NCBI GenBank assembly: GCA_963798275.1
Contig: CAWCTB010000015.1
Span: forward strand, 1-64,000
DNA: 64,000 nt
Direction: 5' to 3'
Origin: CAWCTB01 sp963798275
GTDB taxonomy: Bacteria > Acidobacteriota > Terriglobia > Terriglobales > Acidobacteriaceae
Of the stretch, positions 28,924-38,918 are shown piece after piece. Position numbers and translations under genes: made by a program. The notes under the pieces were generated by a model. The model was not told the DNA's origin. It was given only the letters and a program-made list of their open reading frames with translations, and ran no database searches. Each line of letters starts with the position of its first letter. Within the stretch, counting starts at the first letter, position 1.

Positions 28924-30105
28924 TCAGGGCTTCGCCGTTCCCACCTGGAACGCCTTGATCACGATGTCGTTTGGCTGATTGCCCACCGGGATCACGTTCA
29001 CCAGCGCGCGCTCGGCGCTGATCTTCGAGTTGTCGCGCGTCTTCACCATGCGAACCACCGCCACGTCCCCCGATCCCGTGTCCACCACCAGTAGGTGCTC
29101 CTCGTTGGCCGCCAGCGCCAGCCCATCGGGATGCTTGCCGACCCGCACCGACCCGATCACCCGCCCCTCATCGATGGCGTACACGCTGACGCTGTCCGAT
29201 CCGAAGTTGCTTACGTACAGCAGTGCGTTGTCCGACGTCACCAGCCCGCGCACCGGGTTGCTGCCGATCAGATAGCTGCCCCCCACCTCGTTGGTGTACG
29301 CCTCTACGATGGAGAAACTGTTGCCGTCGAAGTTGCTGACGAACAATTCGCCGCCATCCGGTTTCAACGCCATCTGGATCGGCGTCTTGCCGACGTCCAG
29401 CAACGTCAAGACCTTGTCCGTCTTCAAGTCGATTGACGCCAGCTGGTTCGATCCTGGACAGGCCACAAATGCCTTGCTGGAATCGGGCAGGATCGCCACG
29501 TCCTGCGGTTGCCGGCAAACCTTCAGCATCGCCCGAACCGCCAACTTCGCCGCGTCGATGAGGGACACCGTATCGTCCCCCCGATTGCTCACCACGACTA
29601 CCTTGCCGTCGGGAGAAACCTTCGCCATTCCAGGCCCGTTGCCCACGCGAATCGTATTCACCACCGCCCGCCGTTCCAGGTCGATGACGGAAACATTCGC
29701 CGAACCGGAGTTCGCTACGTACGCCCGGCGGCCATCGGCGGAGACCGAAACGAAATACGGCGCGCGATGCACTCCGATCGTCGCCGCCACCACATTGCGT
29801 TCCACGTCGATGACGCTGATGTTGTTCGACTCCGTGTTGGCGACGTAAACCTCGTTCCGGGCAGGATTGGCGGCGATACCGGTCGGGTTCCTTCCCACCG
29901 CGAGCGTCTTGATGTTGCGGAATTCCAGCGCGTCGATCACGCTGACCGAATCGCTTTTGCCGTTGGTGACATAAGCGTATTCGTGATAGCCGGGAGCAGC
30001 CGCCTGGCGCGAGCGGCAGCCCGCCGTCAGCGCCGCAACGACAAGCAGGAGACAAAACGCCTGCCGCCTGCGATTCGCATTTCGCCAACCGGCGGACGCG
30101 GCCAT
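28924..30105 (-). CDS. YVTN-type beta-propeller lipoprotein
   Basis: 393 residues. A lipobox LTAGC puts the lipidated cysteine at about residue 30, so the mature protein is anchored in the envelope. About seven repeats of the form YVANTESNNISVIDVERN / GIAANPARNEVYVAN give a YVTN/40-residue propeller (blades YAYVTNGKSD, AYVANSGSANVSVID, LFVSNFDGNSF, LYVSNFGSDSV, LLVVDTGSGDV). The function is unknown; such propellers usually bind proteins or surfaces. Its start codon follows the aroF stop directly (TAAATG on the minus strand), so it is translationally coupled to DAHP synthase. Confidence 0.87.
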   Translation of the reverse strand: MAASAGWRNANRRRQAFCLLLVVAALTAGCRSRQAAAPGYHEYAYVTNGKSDSVSVIDALEFRNIKTLAVGRNPTGIAANPARNEVYVANTESNNISVIDVERNVVAATIGVHRAPYFVSVSADGRRAYVANSGSANVSVIDLERRAVVNTIRVGNGPGMAKVSPDGKVVVVSNRGDDTVSLIDAAKLAVRAMLKVCRQPQDVAILPDSSKAFVACPGSNQLASIDLKTDKVLTLLDVGKTPIQMALKPDGGELFVSNFDGNSFSIVEAYTNEVGGSYLIGSNPVRGLVTSDNALLYVSNFGSDSVSVYAIDEGRVIGSVRVGKHPDGLALAANEEHLLVVDTGSGDVAVVRMVKTRDNSKISAERALVNVIPVGNQPNDIVIKAFQVGTAKP

Positions 30106-31185
30106 TTAACGCGCGGCAACCCGTGCCGGCACCGCCACCGGACGCGCGCCGTCGCTCTTCGCTCCGCCCGCAATCGAGCGTCCCAGCACCTCGGCGATCT
30201 GTCGCACCTCGTTCATCAGCTGGTCGAACTGGTCGGGAAACAGCGATTGGATACCGTCGCTCAGCGCATGATCGGGGTCCGGATGCACTTCGATCATCAA
30301 GCCATCGGCGCCCACCGCCACCGCCGCGCGCGACAGCGGCGTTACCTTGTTGCGCTTGCCCGTCCCATGGCTGGGATCGACAATGATGGGCAAATGGCTT
30401 AGCCGTTGCACCGCCGGCACCACGCTCAGGTCCAGCGTATTGCGGGTGTGGTCGGCGAACGTCCTTACTCCCCGTTCGCACAGGATCACGCTGTAGTTGC
30501 CTTCGCTCATGATGTATTCGGCCGCCATCAGAAATTCTTCCAGCGTTGCCGACATGCCTCGCTTCAGCAGCACTGGCTTGCGCGCCCGTCCCGCCCGCTT
30601 CAGCAGCGAGAAGTTCTGCATGTTGCGCGCCCCGATCTGAATCACGTCGGCGTAGCGCTCCACCAGGTCGAGCGATTCGTGGTCCACTGCCTCGGTCACG
30701 ATCAGCAGGCCGAAGCGGTCGCGGATCTCCGCCATGATCTGCAGGCCTTTTTCGCCCATTCCCTGGAACGCATAAGGCGAGGTGCGTGGTTTGTACGCTC
30801 CGCCGCGGAAAAACCTGGCGCCTGCGCGCGCTACCCGTTCGGCGGCGGCAAACGCCTGCTCGTGCGACTCAATGGCGCATGGCCCGGCGATCACGGCAAC
30901 TTCCGGGCCGCCGAACGATGCCTCGAATCCTGGAAAGCGAATGACCGTGTCGTCTTCCTTCACGTCGCGGCTGACCAGTTTGTAGGGCTTGGTGACGCGG
31001 ATGACTTCCTGCACGCCCTGCATTTCTTCAATGCCGATCTCGATTTCACCTTGGTTGCCGGTGATGCCGATCGCCGTGCGCTGCGCGCCCGGCATGGCGT
31101 GGGCCCGCAGTCCTATCGACTCAATCTTCTCGCAGACCGCGCGTACCTGTTCCTCCGACGCGCTGGCCTTCATCACAACAAGCAT
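30106..31185 (-). CDS. aroF: 3-deoxy-7-phosphoheptulonate (DAHP) synthase
   Basis: This enzyme condenses phosphoenolpyruvate and erythrose-4-phosphate, the first step of the shikimate pathway. The 359-residue protein has an N-terminal ferredoxin-like/ACT-like regulatory domain (residues 1-70, MLVVMKASASEEQV). A KDO8P-synthase-type barrel follows, with AGPCAIES, FRGGAYKPRTSPYAFQG, IGARNMQNF, LLKRGMSAT, LCERGVRTF and DPSHGTGKR. This is the class I-beta arrangement (as in Thermotoga), usually feedback-inhibited through the N-terminal domain. It is upstream of and fused head-to-tail with the propeller lipoprotein gene. Confidence 0.95.
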   Translation of the reverse strand: MLVVMKASASEEQVRAVCEKIESIGLRAHAMPGAQRTAIGITGNQGEIEIGIEEMQGVQEVIRVTKPYKLVSRDVKEDDTVIRFPGFEASFGGPEVAVIAGPCAIESHEQAFAAAERVARAGARFFRGGAYKPRTSPYAFQGMGEKGLQIMAEIRDRFGLLIVTEAVDHESLDLVERYADVIQIGARNMQNFSLLKRAGRARKPVLLKRGMSATLEEFLMAAEYIMSEGNYSVILCERGVRTFADHTRNTLDLSVVPAVQRLSHLPIIVDPSHGTGKRNKVTPLSRAAVAVGADGLMIEVHPDPDHALSDGIQSLFPDQFDQLMNEVRQIAEVLGRSIAGGAKSDGARPVAVPARVAAR

Positions 31186-31262
31186 AAGAACCTCTCACAA
31201 ACTCTCCACAAGCTAAACACACATCTTAAACGGAGCTGGTCTTTCGATAGAGCTCTTCCTCA

Positions 31263-31331
31263 GGTAGAGCTGGCCTTCAGGCCAGCGTCCAAGCCCTTTA
31301 TTTTTATTCCGAGAGGGCTTCCGCCCCGCGG
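31263..31331. repeat. Palindromic repeat unit (GGTAGAGC type)
   Basis: CTGGCCTTCAGGCCAG hairpin plus degenerate GGGCTTCCGCCCC. First of three units in the 560-bp gap 31186-31746, which contains no gene. Confidence 0.8.
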
Positions 31332-31430
31332 GACTTCGCTTCTGGCCTGGCCCTCGAACTCGTCTCATAAACTTGTTTTGAAAGGACACGGTTTTCACAG
31401 GCTTGCGGGAAAAAGCAGGCTTCGAAACGT

Positions 31431-31506
31431 CTTGAAGGGGCGCACCTTCAGGTGCGCCGTCCAAGTCCCTTATTTTGTCTCTCCGCGGGGCTTCAGCCCC
31501 GAGGGA
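31431..31506. repeat. Palindromic repeat unit (GAAGGGGCGC type)
   Basis: GGCGCACCTTCAGGTGCGCC hairpin, then CGGGGCTTCAGCCCCG. A damaged fragment with ACACGGTTTTCACAGGC precedes it at about 31387, and a further half unit (CGGGCTTTAACCCCCG) follows at about 31582-31599. Confidence 0.8.
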
Positions 31507-31746
31507 ATCTGCTGTTTCTTTGCCTTCCCGCGCTTTTTCCCGCAGCCTGTTTCAGCCGTGCCGTAACATGGCCGGCAAAATCGGGCTTTAACCCCCGAGG
31601 GGAATCGATTTAAGAGGTCCCCGGATTCATCAGACCGGCCCTAGTCTATCGTTCCCCCGCACACTGCGGCAATGAAAACGCAGACTTGGGGCAGATGTGC
31701 GCCTCAGCGGATAACATTGATCCGAACTTGGCTACAATAGACATCC

Positions 31747-31992
31747 ATGAATGCAAGAGGCCTCTTCTTTGTTGCAGGAGCGCTCTTCCTGGTTGCAATT
31801 GTCACCTTAGCAACGGTCTGGAAAGGTTCTGCCGGTGTCTCGGCCGGATGGCCGCCCTCGGCCTGGGCCATCAACTTCTGCGGTTCGGCCAACGGCTGGC
31901 CAGCCTTGGTGGGAGTGTCGTGCCTGGTTCTGGCCCTCTTTGTATTTCTGGCGGCCACCATCAGCGGCGCTACCCGCGGTCGGTCAGACTAG
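31747..31992 (+). CDS. Small membrane protein with two predicted helices
   Basis: 81 residues, not recognised. Two hydrophobic stretches (GLFFVAGALFLVAIVTLATVW and PALVGVSCLVLALFVFLAATI) flank a short loop containing Trp and Cys. It stands alone in a repeat-rich region. Its stop codon TAG runs directly into a miniature repeat element. Frame, length and hydrophobicity are convincing, but there is no strong ribosome-binding site. Confidence 0.55.
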   Translation: MNARGLFFVAGALFLVAIVTLATVWKGSAGVSAGWPPSAWAINFCGSANGWPALVGVSCLVLALFVFLAATISGATRGRSD

Positions 31993-32112
31993 GGAATCTC
32001 TGATTAAGCCCAGTCTTTCGAAGGGGACGGCCTTTAGGCGTCCGTAAATGCCGCAAAATGAACGCGGCTTTAAGCCACGGAGGGACCGTCCATTGACTTA
32101 ATCAGACCTTCC
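31992..32112. mobile_element. Miniature TIR-bounded repeat element, copy 2
   Basis: Terminal repeats CTCTGATTAAG and CTTAATCAGA. The interior has GACGGCCTTTAGGCGTCC and ACGCGGCTTTAAGCCACG, both less perfect than in copies 1 and 3. It lies 8 bp from copy 3 in the same orientation. Confidence 0.78.
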
Positions 32113-32120
32113 TTAGATTA

Positions 32121-32239
32121 GGGATGCTCTGATTAAGTCCGGTTTCGAAGGGGACGGCCTTCAGGTCGTCCGTAAATGGCCCAAAATCACCGCGGCTTCA
32201 GCCGCTGCGGGACTTCGCCGCGACTTGATCAGAGAATCC
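32121..32239. mobile_element. Miniature TIR-bounded repeat element, copy 3
   Basis: Nearly identical to copy 1 inside (GAAGGGGACGGCCTTCAGG..., CCGCGGCTTCAGCCGC, CGGGACTTCGCCGCG). Terminal repeats are CTCTGATTAAGTC and GACTTGATCAGAG. The right end touches the stop codon of the downstream minus-strand hydrolase gene (32240). Confidence 0.8.
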
Positions 32240-33235
32240 TTAGAGCTTCCTCCCGGTGGCTTCTGCTAAATGAGATCGGTCCGGTATCCGTAACTCGCGG
32301 CCCTCCCCAAAGCCCATCACCCGGAAATCCTCTTCCGTAAGCCCCGCCTCTGCCAGCGCTTTTTGCAGCCGTTCGACCGGCTCATCCTCGCCGTCATCGG
32401 CCAAGGGGAACGTGCCAAAGTGGCTGGCGATGCTGGCGCGCGCACCGAGAATCCGATGCGCCTCGACTGCCTCCTCCGGCGACAGGTGCACTTCACTCAT
32501 GAACCACTGGGGACGAAACGCGCCAATCGGCAGGATCGCCACATCGATCGAAGGGAAGCGTTGCGCAATCTGCTGGAAGTGCGGACCCATCCCCGTATCC
32601 GCCGCAAAACAGATATTCGCCGCTTCGCCTTCGACCACAAAGCCGCACCACAGCGTTGTATCGCGGTCCCAGGGATATCGTCCCGAGAAGTGCTGCGCGG
32701 GAATGCTGGTGATTGCGAGAGCGCCGTGCTGCACCGCTTGCCACCAGTCCAACTCAACCGTGCCGGGGATGCCATGCTTCTCCAGCGTGCGCGCATTACC
32801 CAGCCCGGCGTAAATCGTGGGGCGATGCTCGCGCGCCAGCCGCCGCAGCGTAGGAATGTCCATGTGATCGTAGTGATCGTGGCTGAGCAACACGAGATCG
32901 ATTGGTGGCAAGTCTTCAAGGCGAATACCCGCCGGACGCACCCGCTTCGGCCCCGCCCAACTCACCGGACTGGCGCGCTCCGACCACATCGGATCGGTCA
33001 GCACATTCACACCATCAAGCTGCAACAGGAATGTGGTGTGATTTACGAACGTCACCCGCAACGCCTCCGATCGCTCGGGCGGCCGCGGCCCGGGAGGCGC
33101 GTTTGTCCATTTGCGCCACCTGCCCTGTTGCCGCGATAGCATCCAGCGCAGCAACTCCGGAAAGCCGTTGCGTCGCGGGATTAAATTCCGAAACCGCCTG
33201 CCATCGAAATGCGACTTGAATTCCCGTCTCGACAT
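32240..33235 (-). CDS. Metallo-beta-lactamase-fold hydrolase (UlaG/NAPE-PLD-like)
   Basis: About 331 residues from the ATG at 33235 (MSRREFKSHF); the longer frame to 33412 overlaps the divergent nfo promoter. Metal-binding motif SHDHYDHMD, a second-site Asp in CFAADTGMG and His in ASHFGTF place it in the MBL superfamily. The conserved VTFVNHTTFLLQLDGVNVLT and GAFRPQWFMSEVHLSPEEA segments match the branch annotated as RomA/NAPE-phospholipase D/UlaG-like. The substrate is unknown. It is divergent from nfo with an 82-bp shared upstream region. Confidence 0.88.
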   Translation of the reverse strand: MSRREFKSHFDGRRFRNLIPRRNGFPELLRWMLSRQQGRWRKWTNAPPGPRPPERSEALRVTFVNHTTFLLQLDGVNVLTDPMWSERASPVSWAGPKRVRPAGIRLEDLPPIDLVLLSHDHYDHMDIPTLRRLAREHRPTIYAGLGNARTLEKHGIPGTVELDWWQAVQHGALAITSIPAQHFSGRYPWDRDTTLWCGFVVEGEAANICFAADTGMGPHFQQIAQRFPSIDVAILPIGAFRPQWFMSEVHLSPEEAVEAHRILGARASIASHFGTFPLADDGEDEPVERLQKALAEAGLTEEDFRVMGFGEGRELRIPDRSHLAEATGRKL

Positions 33236-33317
33236 GACGTGCGTTGCTATCCCATACAGATGCTTCTGGGCACACCCAGGCATCATCGCCGCGTCAACAT
33301 TTAGAATCCAAACCTGC

Positions 33318-34307
33318 ATGGCCGGTGAACCAGAGCACAAAGAAAAAGACATCCTCAAGCTGATCCCGCCGCCGAAGCAGCCGCCCAGGCTGACTGCGCG
33401 CCGCATTGGCATCCATACCTCAACGGCCGGCGGAGTGGAAACCGCGGCGGAACGTGCTTATCGTCTGGGCTGCAATACCTTTCAGATTTTCTCTTCCAGC
33501 CCGCGCCAGTGGAAGCCCTACGATCTGGCCGCCTCGCAATGCGCCGAGATGATCCGCCTGCGCGAGCGCTACGGACTGCAGCCGCTGACCATCCATGCCA
33601 ACTACCTCATCAACCTGGCGGGCGGCAATCCCGAATTCCACGCCAAGTCGATCGCGGCTTTTCGCGGCGAGATCGAACGCGCCCTGGCCCTCCAAGCCGA
33701 GTTCCTGGTCTTGCATCCTGGATCGTTCCGTGGGGGCAGTCGCGAAGAGGGTTTGCAGCGCGCAGCGCTGGCCATCGAACAGGCGGCTGACGGACTCGAC
33801 CTCGCCAAGGCTGGCCTGCGCATTCTTGTCGAGAACACCGCCGGATCGGAGTTCTCCCTCGGCGGCAACTTCGATCAGGTCGCCGAGCTGCTCTACTTGC
33901 TGCGCAACTTCGTCCCCTCGGGCGCCTGCATCGACACCTGTCACACCCATGTCTCCGGATACGACATCACCAGCAAATCGGGATTCGCCGCCACGCTCGA
34001 TCAACTCGATCGCACCGTCGGCCTGAAGCACGTTTACGTCTGGCACTGCAATGACGCCAAGGCCGCGCGCGGATCCAGGCTCGACCGCCATCAGCACATC
34101 GGGAAGGGAAGCATCGGTCTCGATCCGTTTCGCTGGCTCCTCAACGAACCCCGGCTCGCCCGCGCCGCCTTCATCGCCGAGACTCCTATCGATGACCCTC
34201 TCGACGACCTGAGAAACGTGGACGCGCTCAAGTCTCTGGTGGAATCTCGCGCATCGCCACGCACCCGTCAGGAGCCGCGCCGTTACCGGCGCAAGCCGCC
34301 GTCGTGA
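33318..34307 (+). CDS. nfo: Deoxyribonuclease IV (AP endonuclease)
   Basis: This endonuclease cleaves abasic sites in base-excision repair using three zinc ions. From the ATG at 33318 it is about 329 residues. Zinc ligands are visible: His in TIHANYL, His in LVLHPGSF, Glu in LVENTAG, Asp and His in CIDTCHTH, His in VWHCND, Asp and His in LDRHQHIG, and Glu in IAETPI. The N-terminal block IGIHTSTAGGVETAAERA is typical. A basic tail of about 25 residues ends the protein. Confidence 0.94.
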   Translation: MAGEPEHKEKDILKLIPPPKQPPRLTARRIGIHTSTAGGVETAAERAYRLGCNTFQIFSSSPRQWKPYDLAASQCAEMIRLRERYGLQPLTIHANYLINLAGGNPEFHAKSIAAFRGEIERALALQAEFLVLHPGSFRGGSREEGLQRAALAIEQAADGLDLAKAGLRILVENTAGSEFSLGGNFDQVAELLYLLRNFVPSGACIDTCHTHVSGYDITSKSGFAATLDQLDRTVGLKHVYVWHCNDAKAARGSRLDRHQHIGKGSIGLDPFRWLLNEPRLARAAFIAETPIDDPLDDLRNVDALKSLVESRASPRTRQEPRRYRRKPPS

Positions 34308-34389
34308 TGGGCCACGATTTTGAACTCCCGGCCAGTCCTGGGCTCGGATGATATGCTGCTGATTTGCCGGCCCAAGGAAGCATGCCTAA

Positions 34390-35190
34390 ATGTTACGTGA
34401 AGGCTTACTGCAGTACTGGTGGATGCTGTATCGCCATTCCAAGATTCTCGGTCAACGCACCGATGTTTATCGCAACCTGGAGGATTCCTATGCCGTGAAG
34501 CAGGCCGATGCCTGCCTGTCGGACTCCAGCATTTATCTTGACATCGGCAGCGGCTCATCGCTGGTCCCCACGTTTCTCCACCAGCGTCACGGCGCGCTAA
34601 CCTTCGCGACCGAGTTGGATCCTGTCTATCTGGAGCGCCAAAGGGACTATGCTGCGAAGCTTGAGTTGCCACCATCCGGCAAGTTCCAGGTCGAGGCCGA
34701 GGACGCGACCCAGCTGAATTTTGTCGATGCCTCCCTCGACTTCATCACCGCCATCTCCATCATCGAGCACATACCCGGAGACGGCGACACCCGCGCCATG
34801 GCCGAGTTTGCCCGCGTCCTGCGCCCCGGCGGCCGATTGGTGGTCACCGTCCCGGCATCTCCCCAATATGTCGAGGCCGACAGCACTTGGTACTACTACG
34901 GCTTTGAACGGCGATACGACCCTCCCGCCCTCCAGGCCCGTCTTTATCGGAATGACCTCAACCTTATTGATCAGCTCCACATGGTTCCGCCACCCGAGAA
35001 ATTTGTCACCGAGGTATCTAGCCAGTTCCGCGAGATATTCGATGGTAGGATTCCTCTTACCGCTTGGTATGAAAACACCTGGCACGATCTCTATCCCGAT
35101 ATCAGCATCCTCTTGTCCCTCGGCATGATTCGGCTCTCACCGGATCCAACCGGCTCTTTCGGCGCCATGCTTACCTTTGAAAAACGATGA
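34390..35190 (+). CDS. Class I SAM-dependent methyltransferase
   Basis: A 266-residue Methyltransf_11-type protein; the acceptor is unknown. Motif I is YLDIGSGSSLVPTFL, the adenine-side acidic residue is in FATELDPVYLERQ, and later motifs are FVDASLDFITAISIIEHIP and ARVLRPGGRLVVTVP. No membrane segment. It follows nfo by 82 bp in the same direction. Confidence 0.85.
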   Translation: MLREGLLQYWWMLYRHSKILGQRTDVYRNLEDSYAVKQADACLSDSSIYLDIGSGSSLVPTFLHQRHGALTFATELDPVYLERQRDYAAKLELPPSGKFQVEAEDATQLNFVDASLDFITAISIIEHIPGDGDTRAMAEFARVLRPGGRLVVTVPASPQYVEADSTWYYYGFERRYDPPALQARLYRNDLNLIDQLHMVPPPEKFVTEVSSQFREIFDGRIPLTAWYENTWHDLYPDISILLSLGMIRLSPDPTGSFGAMLTFEKR

Positions 35191-35344
35191 CATGCGGAGA
35201 GTCTTGTCGGGCAGCCAACCAGGGACATGCGTTCAGGATGAATCTCACCAACGTAACTAGTGTGGCGTCCTGCCAGTCTGCAAACTATCTCGACGTCGTT
35301 TGGAAAGGGCACAGCTTCACTGCCCGCCAAAAAATTGATTCTTA

Positions 35345-35415
35345 GGTAGAGCTGGCCTTCAGGCCAGCGTTCAAGCCCTTATTTTTGACCTTCCTGGCGG
35401 ACTTTAGTCCGCGTG
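35345..35415. repeat. Palindromic repeat unit (GGTAGAGC type)
   Basis: CTGGCCTTCAGGCCAG hairpin plus GCGGACTTTAGTCCGC. A damaged GGGCACAGCTTCACTGCCC piece is at 35307. The 35191-35493 gap holds only these. Confidence 0.8.
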
Positions 35416-35493
35416 GAATCTGCTTTTCCATTTTTCCCCCGCAGCCTGACCGGCCGATTCCTGCCCCACGCGCGCGATCCCCAAGCAACCCTC

Positions 35494-35977
35494 TTACAGC
35501 GGTTCCGTATTCGTCGCCCCCGTAATGTTGTCGGCTGGGTCGGTAAACGATTTGCCCGGCGCATAGGCCGCTTTCTCGTAATGATTTCCCGCCCTGCGAA
35601 TCACGTCGTGCCAGCCGTCGTCCCAACTGATTCGTGCCTCGTCGCCGACCACGACCCATCGGCCATGAGTCGATCCAATGCTCTTCGATGCCTTGCCGTC
35701 TGGGTCGAGGGTGATGTAGAACGTCGACTTGCCAACTCCGGTGCCAACTCTTCCAGCGGCCGGCGAAGCTCGCGCTCGAGCGCGTCGTCGTCGTTCCCAC
35801 CGTCTTGAATTCGATACGCGCAACATCCGCGAGCGAGAAGCTCTGCTGATGGCCATCCTTAAACGTGATCACAATCGCGTTCTGATCGGCCTGTGAACTG
35901 GACTTGCCCGTCTGTCCAACTGCCGGGAAAGCAAGCAGCCCTGCAATAACTGCGCTCACTACAATGAACCTGAGCAT
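35494..35977 (-). CDS. Small secreted protein (frameshifted), unknown function
   Basis: Start ATG at 35977, preceded by AGGAGATCAACG. A signal peptide (FIVVSAVIAGLLAFPAVG) is followed by IVITFKDGHQQSFSLADVARIEF, a short beta-rich motif. The open frame then loses sense near 35745-35760. The neighbouring frame continues STFYITLDPDGKASKSIG, HGRWVVVGDEARISWDDGWH and ends FTDPADNITGATNTEPL at 35494. The second half reads like a lipocalin-like or DUF beta barrel, a guess only. The joined product is about 160 residues. Confidence 0.65.
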
Positions 35978-36163
35978 CGTTGATCTCCTATGAAGCCGGA
36001 TTCGTGCTTGGAACATCTCTCTTTTATAGGTACGCGGCTCGATCGTCCGGGGTTCCTCGAATGTCCGCTGCGCGTCGTGCCTTTTGTTCATGACAGCGGC
36101 AGCCCCCGCGTCGCGCCGCGCAGTTTACAATGAGAGTTTATTCTCCTGAGATCATCAAATTCT

Positions 36164-38823
36164 ATGGCTGAGTCCAAGACTTCCACCGGAGATGCCGACC
36201 CCAAAGGCAGCGCGCAAATCGAGCTGGCCGCCGGAGCGCGTGCCGAGCGCTACGATCCCCAGGCTATCGAGCAGAAGTGGTCCGAGCGCTGGGCGCAGAA
36301 TCCCAACCTCTACCGCGCCGAGCCCGCCACCAGCGCGCGCAAGAAGTATTACGTCCTCGAGATGCTGCCCTATCCCTCCGGCGCGCTCCACATGGGACAC
36401 GTGCGCAACTACGCCATTGGCGACGCTCTCGCCCGCTACATGTGGATGCAGGGCTACAACGTGCTCCATCCCATGGGTTGGGACGCCTTCGGCCTGCCCG
36501 CGGAAAACGCCGCGCTCAAGAACAACACTCCCCCTCGCCAGTGGACCCTGCACAACATCGCCAGCATGAAGGCGCAGATGAACCGCCTGGGCTTCGGCTA
36601 CGACTGGTCGAAGGAGCTCGCCACTTGTCTGCCGGACTACTACCGCTGGAACCAGTGGTTCTTCCTGAAGCTCTTCGAGAAGGGCCTGGCCTACCGCAAG
36701 AACGCCAAGGTGAACTGGTGCCCGGCCTGCGCGACCGTGCTGGCCAACGAGCAGGTGCTGCCCAACGGATGTTGCTGGCGTCACGAATCCACTCGCGTCG
36801 AACAGCGCGAGCTGGAGCAGTGGTTCCTGCGCATCACCAACTACGCCGACGAACTGCTGCGCGACCTCGACTCCCTGCCCGGCTGGCCCGAGAAGGTCAA
36901 GATCATGCAGCGCAACTGGATCGGCCGCAGCGAGGGCACGCTGGTCGATTTCAAGCTCGACGGCGCTGCCGGGCCTGCAGGCGAAACCATTACCGTCTTC
37001 ACCACTCGCGTGGACACCATCTACGGCGCGACCTCGCTGCAGCTTGCGCCCGAGCATCCCATCGTTCCCGATCTGATCGCCGACAATGCCGAGCTGCAGG
37101 CCAAGGTCGAACACCTGATGGCTGAGCAGCGCCGGGCGAAGGAGATCGGCGACATCGGCGCCATCGAGAAGCACGGCGTCTTCACCGAGCGTTATGCCCT
37201 CAATCCCTACAACGGCGAGAAGGTGCCCATCTGGGTGGCGAACTACGTCCTGCTCGACTACGGCACCGGCGCCATCATGTCCGTGCCCGCGCATGACGAG
37301 CGCGATTACGAGTTCGCCAAGAAGTACGGTCTCGACATCCGCGTGGTTATCCTGCCGCGCCGCGAACACGATCCTCCGCCCGAGGGCGAACCCGACGAAG
37401 CCGGTGTTGCCGTTCACCGACCATGGATAGCCTGCTGATCAACTCCGGCGAATTCGACGGCCTGCCCTGCGAGGAGGCCATCGCCAAGATGTCGAAGTAC
37501 GCTGAAGATCATGGCTTTGGCAAGGCAACCGTCACCTATCGCTTGAAGGATTGGGGCATCAGCCGCCAGCGCTACTGGGGCACCCCCATCCCCATGATCT
37601 ACTGCCCCAACGACGGCATCGTCGGCGTGCCCGAGAAAGATTTGCCCGTGGTATTGCCGGAGAACGTCAACATCACCTTGGCTGGCGGCTCGCCGCTGAA
37701 AGACGTTCCCGACTTCGTCAACGTCACCTGTCCCAAGTGCGGCGGCCCCGCGCGCCGCGAGACCGATACCATGGACACCTTCGTCGATTCGTCCTGGTAC
37801 TTCTACCGCTACACCAATCCGGCGCTCGACACCGCGCCCGTCGACACCGCCACCATCGCCTACTGGTTCCCCATCGACCAGTACATCGGCGGAGTCGAGC
37901 ACGCCATCCTGCACCTGATCTACTCGCGCTTCTGGACCAAGATCATGCGCGACCTCGGCCTGGTGAAAAACTCCGAGCCGGTCGAGCGCCTCTTCACCCA
38001 GGGCATGGTGATCAATGCCGGCGCCAAGATGTCGAAGAACCTGGGCAACGTGGTCTCGCCCGACGACATGATCGCCCGCTACGGCGCCGACTCCACTCGC
38101 ATGTACACGCTGTTCGCCGCACCCCCCGATCGCGATCTCGACTGGCAGGACTCGGGACTGGAAGGTGTCAGCCGCTTCCTGCTCGCGCGTCTATCGCTTC
38201 GTGGCCCGCAACGCGCGGCCGACGATGCTGGAACTGCATCTCCAACCGCTAGCGAAGGACGCTCTCGGCGGAGTCGCAGGACCGTGGCTCGGCGGATCTC
38301 CTGTTCCGCCCGCAACGCGCAGGTCCCAGCGCAAGCTGCACCAGACCATCAAGCGCATCACCGACGACTTCGGCGGACGCTGGCACTTCAACACCTCCAT
38401 CGCCGCCATCATGGAGTTGGTCAACGAACTCTACGCCTACGAAGACGCTGTCGCACCATGGCGAAGCAGCCCGCGCCGCTCTCGCTGCTCGCCGACGCGC
38501 AACGCAAGCTGGTGCTGATGCTGGCTCCCTTCGCGCCCTATCTGGCGCACGAGCTGTGGGAGATGCTGGGCGAAACGACAGACCTGCTGCGCGCTCCCTG
38601 GCCCAAGTACGATCCCGAGCTGGCGAAGGAAGAAGAAGTCGAGATCGCGGTGCAGGTCAACGGCAAAATCAAGGCCCGCATCACCGTCCCCGCCGACGCC
38701 GACGACTCCCAGGTCCGCGACCTCGCCCTCGCCGAGCCGAAAGTCCAAGCCGCCCTCGAAGGCAAAGAGATCGTGAAGGTCCTGGTGGTGAAGGGCAGGC
38801 TGGTGAACATCGCGGTGCGGTAA
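36164..38823 (+). CDS. leuS: Leucyl-tRNA synthetase (three apparent frameshifts)
   Basis: This essential enzyme charges tRNA-Leu. Class I motif HMGH in YPSGALHMGHVRNY (near residue 70) and the KMSKS-type loop GAKMSKNLGNV (here KMSKN). The editing domain is recognisable by TTRVDTIYGATSLQLAPEHP-like sequence. The frame changes at about 37425, changes again at about 38180, and returns at about 38455. Between the last two, the anticodon-binding part reads RVYRFVARNAR ... RITDDFGGRWHFNTSIAA in another frame. The C-terminal domain ends VEIAVQVNGKIKARITVPAD ... VKGRLVNIAVR. Total length about 885 residues is normal. Three lesions in an essential gene point to assembly indels. Confidence 0.92.
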
Positions 38824-38918
38824 ATTCCAGATACATATGCTCCGAGCGGAGCTAGGGGAAACGGCCCCCGCAGGTATTTTAGTGGTAGACCGCTAGCTTG
38901 GCCGGTCCAGTCGGCCTA

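Noticed and set aside
36155..37417. Minus-strand frame of about 420 codons opposite leuS
   Set aside because: Shadow of the leucyl-tRNA synthetase gene.
36164..38823. Programmed frameshifting in leuS
   Set aside because: There are three changes in both directions with no slippery heptamer and no stimulatory structure noticed. Indel errors are simpler.
38824..38918. tRNA or small RNA after leuS
   Set aside because: No cloverleaf can be drawn and no T-arm GGTTC box is positioned correctly.
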